Shown piece after piece: positions 8,321-19,226 of a DNA stretch of 64,000 nucleotides. The notes below the pieces were generated by a model, which did no database searches, was not told where the DNA came from, and saw nothing but the letters and a program-made list of their open reading frames with translations. The stretch's first letter is position 1; every line of letters begins with the position of its first letter. This DNA is from an uncultured Ferrovum sp. (GTDB taxonomy: Bacteria > Pseudomonadota > Gammaproteobacteria > Burkholderiales > Ferrovaceae), in NCBI GenBank assembly GCA_903909215.1, contig CAIVUX010000018.1, positions 1 through 64,000 of the forward strand, in the 5' to 3' direction. Both the position numbers and the translations under genes were made by a program.

Positions 8321-9081
8321 AGACGCACCTCAATGCCGGCTGCGGCCATAAAGTCTTTGGCTTGGCGCACCGTATATTCCCCATAGTGAAAAATACTGGC
8401 CGCCAACACCGCGTCAGCGCCCCCTTTTAATACACCATCCACCAAATGCTGCAAGTTGCCCACCCCGCCACTGGCGACTAAGGGCACGCCCACCGCATCG
8501 GAGACGGCGCGCGTCAGGGCTAAATCAAATCCTTCTTTGGTGCCATCACGATCCATGCTGGTCAGCAGCAATTCACCGGCACCCAAACGCGCACATTCTT
8601 CGGCCCAAGCCAGCGCATCTAGCCCGGTGGCATTGCGCCCACCGTGGGTGAACACCCCCCAACCCGACGGGGTGTCGGCGCGCTTGGCGTCAATAGCCAC
8701 CACAATGCATTGTGAACCAAAGCGATGGGCAGCGTCTGAAATCAACCGCGGGTTTAAAATGGCCGCGGTGTTCATGCTGATTTTATCGGCCCCGGCATTG
8801 AGCAGCACGCGCACATCTTCCACCGCCCGCACCCCACCCCCCACTGTGAGGGGGATAAATATTTCAGCGGAAACCGCTTCAATAATGGGCAGGATAAGTC
8901 CGCGCCCATCAGAGCTTGCGGTAATGTCCAGAAAGGTGACTTCATCGGCACCTTGCTCGTTGTAGCGCCGCGCCACTTCTACTGGGTCTCCCGCATCCTT
9001 AAGGCCCACAAAGTTAACACCTTTCACCACGCGCCCTGCATTCACATCCAGGCAAGGAATAATGCGCTTGGCAAGCCCCAT
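8317..9081 (-). CDS. hisF: Imidazole glycerol phosphate synthase, cyclase subunit
   Basis: 254 residues, (beta-alpha)8 barrel. Catalytic Asp12 ([12 protein letters not shown]) and Asp131 (VVAIDAKR) are present, with phosphate-binding GGGVR and ASGGVG. HisF uses ammonia from HisH to make imidazole glycerol phosphate and AICAR. It lies two bases after hisA and overlaps hisI by four. Length is usual. Confidence 0.97.
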   Translation of the reverse strand: MGLAKRIIPCLDVNAGRVVKGVNFVGLKDAGDPVEVARRYNEQGADEVTFLDITASSDGRGLILPIIEAVSAEIFIPLTVGGGVRAVEDVRVLLNAGADKISMNTAAILNPRLISDAAHRFGSQCIVVAIDAKRADTPSGWGVFTHGGRNATGLDALAWAEECARLGAGELLLTSMDRDGTKEGFDLALTRAVSDAVGVPLVASGGVGNLQHLVDGVLKGGADAVLAASIFHYGEYTVRQAKDFMAAAGIEVRL

Positions 9082-9083
9082 TT

Positions 9084-9842
9084 TTAAAACTCGCTCGGCA
9101 AGGGATGGGATAAGCTAATGGCTAATTTATTGGCCTGTGCAAAATCCAATGTGCCCTCATAAATGGCACGGCCGGTAATAGCGCCCATAATCCCTTCCAG
9201 TTCCACATCGCATAGGGCGCGCACATCATCCAAATTGGTAATGCCGCCACTGGCAATGACGGGAACAGTCAGGGCTCGGGCCAAAGCCACAGTGGCCGGA
9301 ATATTCACACCACTCAACATGCCATCACGACCAATATCCGTATAGATAACCGCTTCTACACCATAATCTTGAAAACGTTTGGCCAAATCCACCACTTCAT
9401 GCCCGGTGAGTTTGGACCAACCATCCACTGCCACTTTGCCATCGCGCGCATCCAAGCCCACCATGATGTGGCCCGGAAAGGCGTCACACGCTTCGTGCAA
9501 AAAACCAGGGTTTTTCACCGCTGCAGTGCCAATAATGACTTCGGTAACCCCACTGTCCAAATAGCGTTCAATGGTGTCGAGGGTACGAATGCCGCCGCCC
9601 AATTGCACCGGAATCTCGCCGTTCACTTCATCCACAATTTCACGCATGGCCCGTTCATTGAGTGGCTTACCAGCAAAAGCACCGTTCAAGTCCACCAAGT
9701 GCAGTCGTTGCGCACCCTGGTTTAACCAATGGCGCGCCATTCGAGCAGGCTCTTCAGAAAAAACGGTGGCATCTTCCATAAGGCCTTGACGCAAACGCAC
9801 ACAGTGGCCATCTTTAAGATCAATTGCAGGGATTAAAATCAT
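9084..9842 (-). CDS. hisA: ProFAR isomerase (phosphoribosylformimino-AICAR-P isomerase)
   Basis: 252 residues, (beta-alpha)8 barrel like HisF. Catalytic Asp8 (IPAIDLKDG) and Asp131 (VGLDARDG) are in place, with GGGIRT and ASGGITN phosphate loops. It performs the Amadori rearrangement that supplies the HisF/HisH enzyme. Six bases separate it from hisH. Confidence 0.97.
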   Translation of the reverse strand: MILIPAIDLKDGHCVRLRQGLMEDATVFSEEPARMARHWLNQGAQRLHLVDLNGAFAGKPLNERAMREIVDEVNGEIPVQLGGGIRTLDTIERYLDSGVTEVIIGTAAVKNPGFLHEACDAFPGHIMVGLDARDGKVAVDGWSKLTGHEVVDLAKRFQDYGVEAVIYTDIGRDGMLSGVNIPATVALARALTVPVIASGGITNLDDVRALCDVELEGIMGAITGRAIYEGTLDFAQANKLAISLSHPLPSEF

Positions 9843-9848
9843 GGTGAG

Positions 9849-10487
9849 TTAAGGTTTCCAGTGAACAAAATTGCCAAGCAGGGCCAAGCCTGCCGCGGCG
9901 CTCTTTTCAGGGTGAAACTGTACGGCAAAAACATTGTCGCGGGCTACTGCACAGGTAAAAGAATGGGGGTAACGGCTGCTGGCGGCAGCCAAACCCGAAT
10001 CACGTTCCTGCACATAATAACTGTGCACAAAATAAAAACGGGCCCCATCAGGAATACTTCTCCACAAAGGATGCACACCCAATTGCCACACTTCATTCCA
10101 ACCCATGTGCGGTATCTTAAGGCGTTGTCCATCGACAGAAAACAAATGCTCCTCAGAAAAGCGCAATACCTTACCTGAGAATAAGCCCAGGCCCTCTGTG
10201 GGCCCTTCTTCAGATGTATCAAATAGCATTTGCAAGCCAATGCATAACCCCAAGAAGGGTTTGTTGCGCGCCGCATCCAGAAGGGCCGGGCGTAGGTTGC
10301 GATGGTCTAGTTCGCGCATGCAATCGGGCATGGCGCCTTGGCCGGGAAACACCACGCGGTCGGCCGCGCGCACACGGTTAGGATTGCCCGTTACTTCCAC
10401 AGTGGCGTTTGGCGCCACATGTTCGATGGCTTTGGCCACGGAGCGTAAATTGCCCATGCCGTAGTCAATGACTGCAATATGTGTCAC
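9849..10487 (-). CDS. hisH: Imidazole glycerol phosphate synthase, glutamine amidotransferase subunit
   Basis: 212 residues, class I glutamine amidotransferase. The triad is Cys82 (FLGLCIGLQ), His192 and Glu194 (FHPEKS). N-terminal IDYGMGNLRSV is typical. It releases ammonia from glutamine and channels it to HisF. Sixteen bases separate it from hisB. Confidence 0.97.
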   Translation of the reverse strand: MTHIAVIDYGMGNLRSVAKAIEHVAPNATVEVTGNPNRVRAADRVVFPGQGAMPDCMRELDHRNLRPALLDAARNKPFLGLCIGLQMLFDTSEEGPTEGLGLFSGKVLRFSEEHLFSVDGQRLKIPHMGWNEVWQLGVHPLWRSIPDGARFYFVHSYYVQERDSGLAAASSRYPHSFTCAVARDNVFAVQFHPEKSAAAGLALLGNFVHWKP

Positions 10488-10503
10488 GACGAAGCTCCGA
10501 AGC

Positions 10504-11091
10504 TTAGAGTGTTCCTTTGGTGGAGGGTGTTACGCCAGCGCTGCGAGAATCCAGCTCAACGGCGTTACGCAAGGCACGGCCAAAGGCTTTGAATACGGTT
10601 TCGGCCTGATGGTGGGCATTGCGCCCCTTTAGATTGTCAATATGCAAGGTGACATGGGCGTGATTAACAAAACCCTGAAAAAACTCATGGAATAAATCCA
10701 CGTCAAATTCACCCACGCGTGCCCGGGTAAAGGGCACGTCAAAAAATAGTCCAGGACGTCCCGAAAGGTCGATCACCACCCGGGATAAGGCTTCGTCCAA
10801 AGGAACGGCAGAGTGGCCGTAACGGCGGACCCCTTTTTTGTCGCCCACCGCCTGAAAAAAGGCCTGCCCCACGGTAATGCCTATGTCTTCCACGCAGTGG
10901 TGGGCGTCAATGTGCAAGTCGCCTTTACAAGACACTTTAAGATCCATTAAGCCATGTCGGGCGATTTGGTCCAACATGTGGTCCAGAAAGGGGATTCCGG
11001 TGTCCAGTTGTGAAAGGCCCGTGCCGTCCAGATTAATGCTGGCGATGATTTGGGTTTCAAGGGTTTTGCGGGTGACTTGTGCCGATCGCAT
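10504..11091 (-). CDS. hisB: Imidazoleglycerol-phosphate dehydratase (monofunctional)
   Basis: 195 residues covering only the dehydratase domain; there is no histidinol-phosphatase half as in the enteric bifunctional HisB, so that activity must be encoded elsewhere. Metal-binding motifs are [29 protein letters not shown] and GRNAHHQAE. Starts 14 bases after hisD; in many relatives hisC sits in this gap but is missing here. Confidence 0.97.
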   Translation of the reverse strand: MRSAQVTRKTLETQIIASINLDGTGLSQLDTGIPFLDHMLDQIARHGLMDLKVSCKGDLHIDAHHCVEDIGITVGQAFFQAVGDKKGVRRYGHSAVPLDEALSRVVIDLSGRPGLFFDVPFTRARVGEFDVDLFHEFFQGFVNHAHVTLHIDNLKGRNAHHQAETVFKAFGRALRNAVELDSRSAGVTPSTKGTL

Positions 11092-11105
11092 GGGGGTCTG
11101 GTGGG

Positions 11106-12425
11106 TTATTTAAGGTCTGGATCAATATACCACGATGTGCGCAACGAGGCCGATTGAGCATGGGCATTGAGCCCCTCACCGTGGGCCAAGGTGGCCGCCA
11201 CGGCGCCCAAGGTATCGGCTCCTGCGCACGATACCACAATAATACTGGAGCGTTTTTGGAAATCATAGACCCCCAAGGGGGATGAAAAACGGGCGGTGCG
11301 CCCAGTGGGCAATACATGGTTGGGGCCGGCGCAATAATCGCCTAAGGATTCAGAGCTGTAGCGCCCGACAAAAATAGCCCCCGCATGACGGATGGATTTA
11401 AGCCAACGCTCACCATCGGTGACCGAAAGCTCAAGATGCTCAGGGGCAATTTGGTTAGAAATGGCGCAAGCCTCTTCCAGGCTGCGCACCAGAATAAGCG
11501 CACCACGGCCAGTGAGTGAGGCGGCAATAACCTCTTTACGGGGCTGGTTGGGCAGCAAGCGGGCAACGGCGGCGGCCACTTGGTCTAAATAGGCCGCGTC
11601 CGGGCACAACAAAATGGCTTGCGCCATTTCGTCATGTTCGGCCTGAGAGAATAAATCCATGGCCACCCAATCCGCCGGAGTGGTGCCATCGGCGATGATT
11701 AAAATTTCTGAAGGGCCAGCCACCATATCAATGCCCACCTGGCCAAACACACGGCGTTTGGCAGCGGCCACATAAGCGTTACCGGGGCCGACAATTTTAT
11801 CCACCGCCGGAATGGTGTGGGTGCCATAGGCCAAAGCAGCCACCGCTTGTGCTCCTCCCACGGTAAACGCGCGCGTTACACCCGCCAGAGCAGCTGCAGC
11901 CAACACCAAGTTGTTGCGCACACCATGGGGCGTGGGCACCACCATGACAATATCTTCCACACCCGCCACATGCGCGGGAATGGCATTCATTAATACCGAA
12001 GAGGGATAAGCCGCTTTTCCGCCGGGCACATATAAGCCCACGCGATCAAGCGCTGTGACCTGCTGCCCCAGCACGGTTCCATCAGCTTCGGTATAGGCCC
12101 ATGATTCAGCCCTTTGGCGCTCATGAAAAATTTTAATGCGACGTGCGGCTTCCGTTAACGCCGTGCGCTGTTCTGCGGGTAATTCTGCCAGGGCTTTGTG
12201 CAACTCGGCCTGTGATAATTCCAATTGCCCAGCACTGGTCACCTCCATGCGATCGAAGCGCCGCGTGTATTCCAATAAAGCCTCATCACCGCGCGTTTTA
12301 ACCGCCTCAACAATCTCAGCCACAGTGGCGTCTAAGGTGCTATTTTGCGCACTCTCGAAGGAGGTCAACTGTGCCAACGCAGCAGCAAAACCAGATTCTG
12401 TAGTGACGAGGCGCCGCATGCTCAT
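11106..12425 (-). CDS. hisD: Histidinol dehydrogenase
   Basis: 439 residues from the ATG at 12423-12425, which overlaps the hisG stop as ATGA; an upstream extension would run inside hisG, and an ATG two codons later is an alternative. It oxidises histidinol to histidine with NAD and zinc. Conserved parts are [16 protein letters not shown], the GPGN loop, GPSEILI and the catalytic Glu-His of IAPEHLEL. Length is usual. Confidence 0.96.
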   Translation of the reverse strand: MSMRRLVTTESGFAAALAQLTSFESAQNSTLDATVAEIVEAVKTRGDEALLEYTRRFDRMEVTSAGQLELSQAELHKALAELPAEQRTALTEAARRIKIFHERQRAESWAYTEADGTVLGQQVTALDRVGLYVPGGKAAYPSSVLMNAIPAHVAGVEDIVMVVPTPHGVRNNLVLAAAALAGVTRAFTVGGAQAVAALAYGTHTIPAVDKIVGPGNAYVAAAKRRVFGQVGIDMVAGPSEILIIADGTTPADWVAMDLFSQAEHDEMAQAILLCPDAAYLDQVAAAVARLLPNQPRKEVIAASLTGRGALILVRSLEEACAISNQIAPEHLELSVTDGERWLKSIRHAGAIFVGRYSSESLGDYCAGPNHVLPTGRTARFSSPLGVYDFQKRSSIIVVSCAGADTLGAVAATLAHGEGLNAHAQSASLRTSWYIDPDLK

Positions 12426-13113
12426 GCGCTGCCCACGCTGCGCGCAAACGCGGCCACAATCGGCGCTAGGCGTTGTCGACTTAATTTCCATGCCGCCACA
12501 TTCACAATTAAGCGCGCGCTAATGGAGCATATCTCTTCCACTGCTTCTAGGTTATTGGCTTTAAGCGTGTTGCCACTGCTAACCAAATCCACAATCACGT
12601 CCGCCAAACCCGTTAATGGTGCCAGTTCCATAGAACCGTACAGTTTAATGAGGTCCACATGTACGCCTTTTTCAGCAAAGTGATTGCGCGTGGCTTCTGT
12701 ATATTTAGTGGCCACACGCAAACGTGCCCCACGGCGGATAGCCCCCTCATAATCAAACCCTTTCGGTACTGCCACCATAAGCTTGCAACGGGCAATATTT
12801 AAATCCAGCGGTTGGTATAAACCGCCACCGCCCTGCTCCATCAGCACGTCCCGTCCCGCCACCCCCAAATCGGCTGCACCATATTGCACGTAAGTGGGCA
12901 CATCCGAGGCGCGCACAATAACCAAGCGCACATCATCTTGGTTGGTGGGCAGAATCAGCTCACGCGAGGTTTCGGGGTTCAATAGGGGCGTAATGCCCGC
13001 CGCCTTTAATAAGGGCGTGGTGTCGTCAAAAATACGGCCTTTCGACAGCGCGATGGTCACTCCCTTAAAAGCAGGCAAGCGTGTGGGGGATTCAACGATT
13101 TTATTCATGGCCA

Positions 13114-13114
<1 letters not shown>
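12422..13114 (-). CDS. hisG: ATP phosphoribosyltransferase, short form
   Basis: 230 residues: the short HisG that lacks the C-terminal regulatory ACT-like domain and in other bacteria needs HisZ as a partner; no hisZ is in this window. It commits PRPP and ATP to histidine. Recognisable are [13 protein letters not shown], the [10 protein letters not shown] segment and the PRPP loop [13 protein letters not shown]. The ATG overlaps the murA stop by one base (TAATG); a second ATG two codons in is possible. Confidence 0.95.
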
Positions 13115-14388
<1,274 letters not shown>

Positions 14389-14634
14389 CTATTGGCTGCG
14401 CAGGGCGGCCCACTGCTCAGGGGTTAGGGTGCGCATAGAAAGTGCATGGATTTCTTGACGCATACGATCGCCCAAGGCGTTGTACACCAATTGATGTTGC
14501 GCCACACGGCTTTTGCCGGCAAATTGATCGCAGACGATAATGGCTTCAAAATGCTGCCCATCGCCGCTCACCTTCACTTCCTGACAAGCGAGACCGGCTT
14601 CGATGTATTGCTTAATGTCTTCAGGTGAAACCAT
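14389..14634 (-). CDS. ibaG: BolA/IbaG-family protein
   Basis: 81 residues with the BolA fold signature (VSGDGQHFEAIIVCDQFAGKSRVAQHQ). IbaG-like members bind monothiol glutaredoxin with a [2Fe-2S] cluster. The conserved Cys35 (IIVCDQF) and the His of the VAQHQLVY segment are candidates for ligation. It lies between mla genes and murA, as ibaG does in E. coli, but here an ABC exporter pair is inserted on the mla side. Confidence 0.88.
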   Translation of the reverse strand: MVSPEDIKQYIEAGLACQEVKVSGDGQHFEAIIVCDQFAGKSRVAQHQLVYNALGDRMRQEIHALSMRTLTPEQWAALRSQ

Positions 14635-14662
14635 GATGAAATTCCGTTAAAACTTCGCAGTA

Positions 14663-15418
14663 TTAATTGCGCAAACGCCAGCCGCTGCGCAAAACCGCGA
14701 GGGTTGTCCATGATAAGGCCAAACAGGCACCGCCCACAATCAGCAGCGACTCCCAAGGTGAAATATCGGCACTGCCCAAAAGGCCGTAACGGAACCCATC
14801 AATCATGTAGAAAAATGGATTAAAGCGCGATAGGGCCGCCCAGAAGGGGGGTAATGTATGAATGGAATAAAAGGCACCGGAAAGAAAGGTGAGTGGCAAA
14901 ATAACAAAATTTTGCCACGCCGCCATCTGGTCAAACTTCTCCGCCCAAATACCGGCCAATATGCCCAGGCTGCCAGAGAGCGCTGTGGAGAGCACGGCAA
15001 AGGTGATGGTCCATAAGGGTTGGCGGATGGGCACATCAAAAAACACCCAACCCGTGACGAACACCACCGCTCCCACCAGTAAGCCACGCACCATGGCCGC
15101 CAATACATAGGCGCCAAAAATTTCAGCGTGCGAGAGTGGGGTTAGTAAAACAAAAACCATGTTGCCCATCACCTTGGATTGCACCAAGCTAGAGGAACTA
15201 TTGGCAAAGGCATTTTGCACCATGGCCATCATGGTGAGCCCTGGAATTAAAAATGCCGCATAGGTCACGCCCGGATACACGTCAGGGTGATCGGACATGA
15301 CATGTGAGAACACCAACAGGTACAGCAAGGTGGACACCAATGGTGCCAGTACAGTTTGGAAAGACACTTTCCAGAAGCGCAATATTTCTTTGAACAGCAG
15401 CGTTCTAAATCCGCGCAT
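14663..15418 (-). CDS. ABC-2 type exporter permease (YadH-like)
   Basis: 251 residues with six membrane helices and the ABC-2 features of a long N-terminal cytoplasmic start (RGFRTLLFKEILRFWKV) and a C-terminal FNPFFYMIDGFRYGLLG segment. It pairs with the ATPase three bases upstream. The pair resembles YadGH, whose substrate is not established. Its place inside the mla-murA train suggests an envelope role, but that is inference. Confidence 0.85.
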   Translation of the reverse strand: MRGFRTLLFKEILRFWKVSFQTVLAPLVSTLLYLLVFSHVMSDHPDVYPGVTYAAFLIPGLTMMAMVQNAFANSSSSLVQSKVMGNMVFVLLTPLSHAEIFGAYVLAAMVRGLLVGAVVFVTGWVFFDVPIRQPLWTITFAVLSTALSGSLGILAGIWAEKFDQMAAWQNFVILPLTFLSGAFYSIHTLPPFWAALSRFNPFFYMIDGFRYGLLGSADISPWESLLIVGGACLALSWTTLAVLRSGWRLRN

Positions 15419-15421
15419 GAT

Positions 15422-16156
15422 TTATTTTCCCGCTCCGCTATCTTGCATAATGGCCACAAACACATCTTCCAGACTTTGGCTGCTGCGTCCTGCCAGCAAA
15501 TTCTCGGTAGTATCCAAAGCCACAATTTGCCCTTGCTTCAAAATACCCACCCGCCGGCACAGGGTTTGCGCTTCTTCTAAATAATGTGTGGTCAGTAAAA
15601 TGGTGTGCCCCTCATGGTTGAGGCGTTGAATGAATTTCCAAAGAACTTTACGCAGCTCCACATCCACCCCTGCCGTGGGTTCATCCAGCACAATAACAGG
15701 AGGGCGATGCACCAATGCCTGCGCAATCAAGACGCGGCGCTTCATGCCGCCCGAGAGGGCGCGCATATTTTTATCAGCTTTGTCCATCAGCTGCAAATTG
15801 CTCAGCAGGTCCTCAATCCAATCGCCATTATTTGCAATGCCAAAATAACCCGATTGCAGCTCAAGGCTTTCGCGCACCGTTAAGAATGGATCGAATACCA
15901 ACTCTTGTGGCACAACGCCTAAGTTGCGACGCGCTGCCCGGTAATCGCGCACCACATCGTAACCCATGACTTTCAATACACCCGCATCCGGGCGCGATAA
16001 TCCTGCCAATATATTAATCAGCGTGGTTTTCCCGGCACCGTTGGGGCCTAGTAGGGCAAAGAACTCACCCTTCTCTACCGTAAGGTCAACAGATTTTAAT
16101 GCCTGCAGATCGCCGAAGCGCTTTTCAACGCCGCGTATTTCAATAGCGTGGGTCAT
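15422..16156 (-). CDS. ABC transporter ATP-binding protein (YadG-like)
   Basis: 244 residues. Walker [10 protein letters not shown] (about 37-45), ABC signature LSGGMKRR, Walker B VIVLDEPTAGVD and the switch His in LLTTHYLEEA are all present. Belongs to the CcmA/NatA-like export ATPases that serve ABC-2 permeases, here the adjacent gene. It begins eight bases after mlaB. Confidence 0.9.
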   Translation of the reverse strand: MTHAIEIRGVEKRFGDLQALKSVDLTVEKGEFFALLGPNGAGKTTLINILAGLSRPDAGVLKVMGYDVVRDYRAARRNLGVVPQELVFDPFLTVRESLELQSGYFGIANNGDWIEDLLSNLQLMDKADKNMRALSGGMKRRVLIAQALVHRPPVIVLDEPTAGVDVELRKVLWKFIQRLNHEGHTILLTTHYLEEAQTLCRRVGILKQGQIVALDTTENLLAGRSSQSLEDVFVAIMQDSGAGK

Positions 16157-16164
16157 AGGCGTGA

Positions 16165-16455
16165 TTAGGACGCTGGGGTTCCGTTAGACAACAAAAATGA
16201 AACGCCATACAGATCTGCTAACACCTGCAAATTATGCGGTACTTGTTCAAGCGTTACCTGATGACCCGCCGTCTCGGCGGCACGGCGCCACTGCATCAGT
16301 AACGCCAAGGCTGAAGAATCAATATCGGTGGTGGCTGTAAAATCCACAATCAAATCGCCGGTGGTGGTGGCCGCCGTTCCTTGCGGTAAAAGTGCGCCGA
16401 TAGTACTCATGACCAAGGGGCCTGAGAGTGTTAATCGGCTGGAAGACTGGTTCAT
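16165..16455 (-). CDS. mlaB: STAS-domain protein MlaB
   Basis: 96 residues, a single STAS domain with the characteristic DIDSSALALLMQW segment. MlaB binds the MlaF ATPase and is needed for stability and activity of the MlaFEDB inner-membrane complex. It overlaps mlaC by four bases (ATGA) and closes the mla set. Confidence 0.85.
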   Translation of the reverse strand: MNQSSSRLTLSGPLVMSTIGALLPQGTAATTTGDLIVDFTATTDIDSSALALLMQWRRAAETAGHQVTLEQVPHNLQVLADLYGVSFLLSNGTPAS

Positions 16456-17075
16456 TGTTTTGCTGCCAGACGACGCTTATCTTCCAAGACCTTAATCAGT
16501 CCATCAATACCGCTGCGATGAACCACGTCAGAAAACTCATTGCGATAATTGGTCACCAAACTCACGCCATCCACCTTGATGTCGAACACCAGCCACCCGT
16601 CAGGCACTCTTTCCAAGTTGTAATCCACTGGAATGTTTTGGCCGCCAGAAGGAATAATAAGGGTATGCACCAGCACGTCACTTTCATCGGGACGACTGTC
16701 TACATTTTTAACTTGAATGGTTTGGTTTTTAAATTGCGTCAGCGATGTAGAGTAGGTGCGAACCAGCAAATCTCGAAAGCCATCTGTCAATTGCTTCTGT
16801 TGTTCAGGCGTTGCATCGCGCCAATTGCGGCCCATAGCCAAGCGGGTCATACGCACAAAATCAAAATGAGGGATTACTTTGGCATCAATTAGGGCATAGG
16901 CTTTTTTACGATCGCCAGCTTGAATGTCTTTATCGGCCTTGAGGGCACTCACCACATCGTCGGCCACCCGACGAATGATTTCGTCCGGAGCAATTGAATC
17001 CGCTGCTTGTGCACCCAGCCCTGCGCAAATACCCAGCATCAATAAAATGGTAATGTATTTAAAAAACTGACTCAT
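16452..17075 (-). CDS. mlaC: Periplasmic phospholipid-binding protein MlaC
   Basis: 207 residues with a Sec signal peptide (about 1-24, ending AQAAD). The rest is the MlaC/Ttg2D domain, with FDFVRMTRLAMGRNWRDAT and DGWLVFDIKVDGVSLVTNYR. It ferries phospholipids across the periplasm between MlaA and MlaFEDB. No mlaA gene is found between mlaD and mlaC, where many betaproteobacteria have it. Confidence 0.93.
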   Translation of the reverse strand: MSQFFKYITILLMLGICAGLGAQAADSIAPDEIIRRVADDVVSALKADKDIQAGDRKKAYALIDAKVIPHFDFVRMTRLAMGRNWRDATPEQQKQLTDGFRDLLVRTYSTSLTQFKNQTIQVKNVDSRPDESDVLVHTLIIPSGGQNIPVDYNLERVPDGWLVFDIKVDGVSLVTNYRNEFSDVVHRSGIDGLIKVLEDKRRLAAKQ

Positions 17076-17554
17076 TTCTTATTCCCTTTATCCGATCCGC
17101 TGTCTTGAGCTTTGTTAAACATAAACTGGCTAATCAGACGCTCTAGCACCACCGCTCCTTGGGTAATTTTAATTTCATCGCCCTGTTTCAATTTCTGATC
17201 GTCACCACCGGCATCCAAACCCACATATTGCTCACCCAAAATACCAGAAGTCAACACTGAGGCCGACGTATCTTTAGGAAACAAGTAACGGCCATCGATG
17301 GCTAAAGTCACTTCGGCATTATAGTGCACAGGGTCGAAGCGCACGCTTTTAACGCGCCCCACCAACACCCCAGAGCTCCGTACCGGAGCGCGCTCCTTTA
17401 ACTGACCAATATTATCGAAATGGCTGATGACGGTGTAAGTACTGGTGCCACCCCCATCGCTTAAGTTGCCTACTTTAAAGGCCAACATTAAAAAGGCAAA
17501 GAATCCCAGTAGGACAAAAACACCTACCCATAAATTTAGTGTGCTGCGTTCCAT
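17072..17554 (-). CDS. mlaD: MCE-domain lipid transporter subunit MlaD
   Basis: 160 residues from the ATG at 17552-17554, which overlaps the mlaE stop (TAATG) and has GGTGG upstream; a GTG three codons earlier is less likely. One N-terminal membrane helix (LWVGVFVLLGFFAFLMLAF) is followed by an MCE domain with VRSSGVLVGRV and LTSGILGEQYVGL. MlaD forms a hexameric ring through which lipids pass. Overlaps mlaC by four bases. Confidence 0.94.
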   Translation of the reverse strand: MERSTLNLWVGVFVLLGFFAFLMLAFKVGNLSDGGGTSTYTVISHFDNIGQLKERAPVRSSGVLVGRVKSVRFDPVHYNAEVTLAIDGRYLFPKDTSASVLTSGILGEQYVGLDAGGDDQKLKQGDEIKITQGAVVLERLISQFMFNKAQDSGSDKGNKK

Positions 17555-18363
17555 TAGTTCCACCCTTTCAGCATAAACGCTGTCAATACCAAATCAAGTG
17601 CCAGAATGGCCAGTGAAGAGCTCACCACAGTACGCGTGGTGGCTCCAGAAACACCTTCCGCTGTGGGCGGAGCCTCGTAACCCTCAAATGTGGCAATGGC
17701 TGAAATCGCCACACCAAACACCAGGCTTTTAATAATACCGTTGACAATGTCATGACGAAAATCTACCGCAGACTGCATCTGGGACCAGAAAGCGCCCGCA
17801 TCCACGCCAATTAACACCACTGCCACCAAAAAGCCGCCCACAATCCCCATGGCACTAAACAGCATGGCCAATAGCGGCATGGAAATAACACCGCCCCAAA
17901 AACGGGGGGCAACCACGCGCGCAATGGGGTTAATAGCCATCATTTCCATGGCCGATAATTGTTCTGTGGCTTTCATTAAACCAATTTCTGCCGTAATGGC
18001 CGAGCCTGCACGACTGGCAAACAGTAAGGCCGCTACCACAGGACCCAGCTCGCGCACTAACGACAAGGCTACCAATATTCCCACACTTTGCTCGGAGCCA
18101 TAATTTTGCAAGGTTTCATAGCCCTGTAACCCCAAAACCATACCCACAAACAGGCCCGATACTAAGATAATAATCAGTGATTGCACACCCGCAAAATAAA
18201 CCTCACGGATGGTCAGGCCAAAACGGCGAAAGCTGTTGGCTGAATGCACCAAGATGAGTCCCAAAAAGATCATCACAGCACCCATGCGCTCAACGATTTT
18301 AAGCGCATGATCGCCCACTTGTTGCAAACCCCGTATCAGGGCATTTTGAGCCATATTAGGCAC
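17554..18363 (-). CDS. mlaE: Mla lipid ABC transporter permease MlaE
   Basis: 269 residues, permease of the MlaE (DUF140) family: GLFVGMVLGLQGYETL, the conserved LVRELGPVVAALLFASRAGSAITAE and EMMAINPIARVVAPRFW segments, then C-terminal helices. Partner of MlaF and MlaD in the inner membrane. Its first eight bases overlap the end of mlaF. Confidence 0.95.
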   Translation of the reverse strand: MPNMAQNALIRGLQQVGDHALKIVERMGAVMIFLGLILVHSANSFRRFGLTIREVYFAGVQSLIIILVSGLFVGMVLGLQGYETLQNYGSEQSVGILVALSLVRELGPVVAALLFASRAGSAITAEIGLMKATEQLSAMEMMAINPIARVVAPRFWGGVISMPLLAMLFSAMGIVGGFLVAVVLIGVDAGAFWSQMQSAVDFRHDIVNGIIKSLVFGVAISAIATFEGYEAPPTAEGVSGATTRTVVSSSLAILALDLVLTAFMLKGWN

Positions 18364-19168
18364 TCCTCAAATCAAGATCGTCTTTCATTTTCGGTGCCGG
18401 ATAATGGAAAGGCATCGGACCATCGGCCTCGCCCCAGATAAATTGATGCACAAAAGGGAGTGTGGATGAACGAATCTGTTCCGGTGTTCCTTGCGCCACA
18501 ATCACGCCTTCTGACACAAAGTAAACGTAATCCACAATTTTTAATGATTCTTGCACGTCATGCGTCACAATCACCGATGTGGCCCCTGAGGCATCATTTA
18601 AGCGCCGTATCAGTTGCCCGATAACGCCCAAAGAAATAGGGTCAAGGCCGGCGAAGGGTTCGTCATATAAGATCAACTCTGGGTCCAGGGCTGTGGCACG
18701 GGCCAAGGCCACACGCCGCGCCATCCCGCCGGACAACTCAGAGGGCATCAGTGCTTGCGCGCCCCGTAAACCCACGGCATTTAACTTCATGAGTGTGAGG
18801 TCATGAATCACGGACTCGGGCAGGCGGGTATGCTCGTGCATCTGGTAGGCCACATTGTTATAAACACTTAAATCTGTAAACAAAGCGCCAAACTGAAAAA
18901 GCATACCCATACGCCGACGAAGAGCGTAAAGATCCTTTGAATTCATATGGTTAAGACATTGTCCTGCGACGGTAACCGTGCCATCATGGGCGCGCAACTG
19001 CCCGCCGATGAGGCGCAAAAGGGTGGTTTTGCCACAGCCGCTCAGACCCATAATGGCCACCAAACTGCCCTTAGGGACTGTTAGATTGATGCCTTTTAAC
19101 ACCAAACGGCTGCTATAGCCAAAATTTAGATTTGAGATTTCAACCAGGTTGGTCACAGGCAACGTCAC
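18356..19168 (-). CDS. mlaF: Mla lipid ABC transporter ATPase MlaF
   Basis: 270 residues. Walker A GLSGCGKTT, Q-loop FQFGALFTDL, signature LSGGMARRVALAR, Walker B LILYDEPFAGLDP and switch His in VIVTHDVQES. Drives MlaFEDB. It is the first gene of the 21-gene minus-strand train ending at tatC, so a promoter is expected in the 58-base gap to the antiporter gene or inside that gene. Confidence 0.95.
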   Translation of the reverse strand: MTLPVTNLVEISNLNFGYSSRLVLKGINLTVPKGSLVAIMGLSGCGKTTLLRLIGGQLRAHDGTVTVAGQCLNHMNSKDLYALRRRMGMLFQFGALFTDLSVYNNVAYQMHEHTRLPESVIHDLTLMKLNAVGLRGAQALMPSELSGGMARRVALARATALDPELILYDEPFAGLDPISLGVIGQLIRRLNDASGATSVIVTHDVQESLKIVDYVYFVSEGVIVAQGTPEQIRSSTLPFVHQFIWGEADGPMPFHYPAPKMKDDLDLRSA

Positions 19169-19226
19169 TATTTCTGATGATTTAACCCGCTATATTAAAC
19201 TACCCAACGCCCCCTGACCAATTGAG

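Noticed and set aside
12426-12491. HisD extension of 22 residues inside hisG
   Set aside because: The ATGA overlap at 12422-12425 and homology start give a better start.
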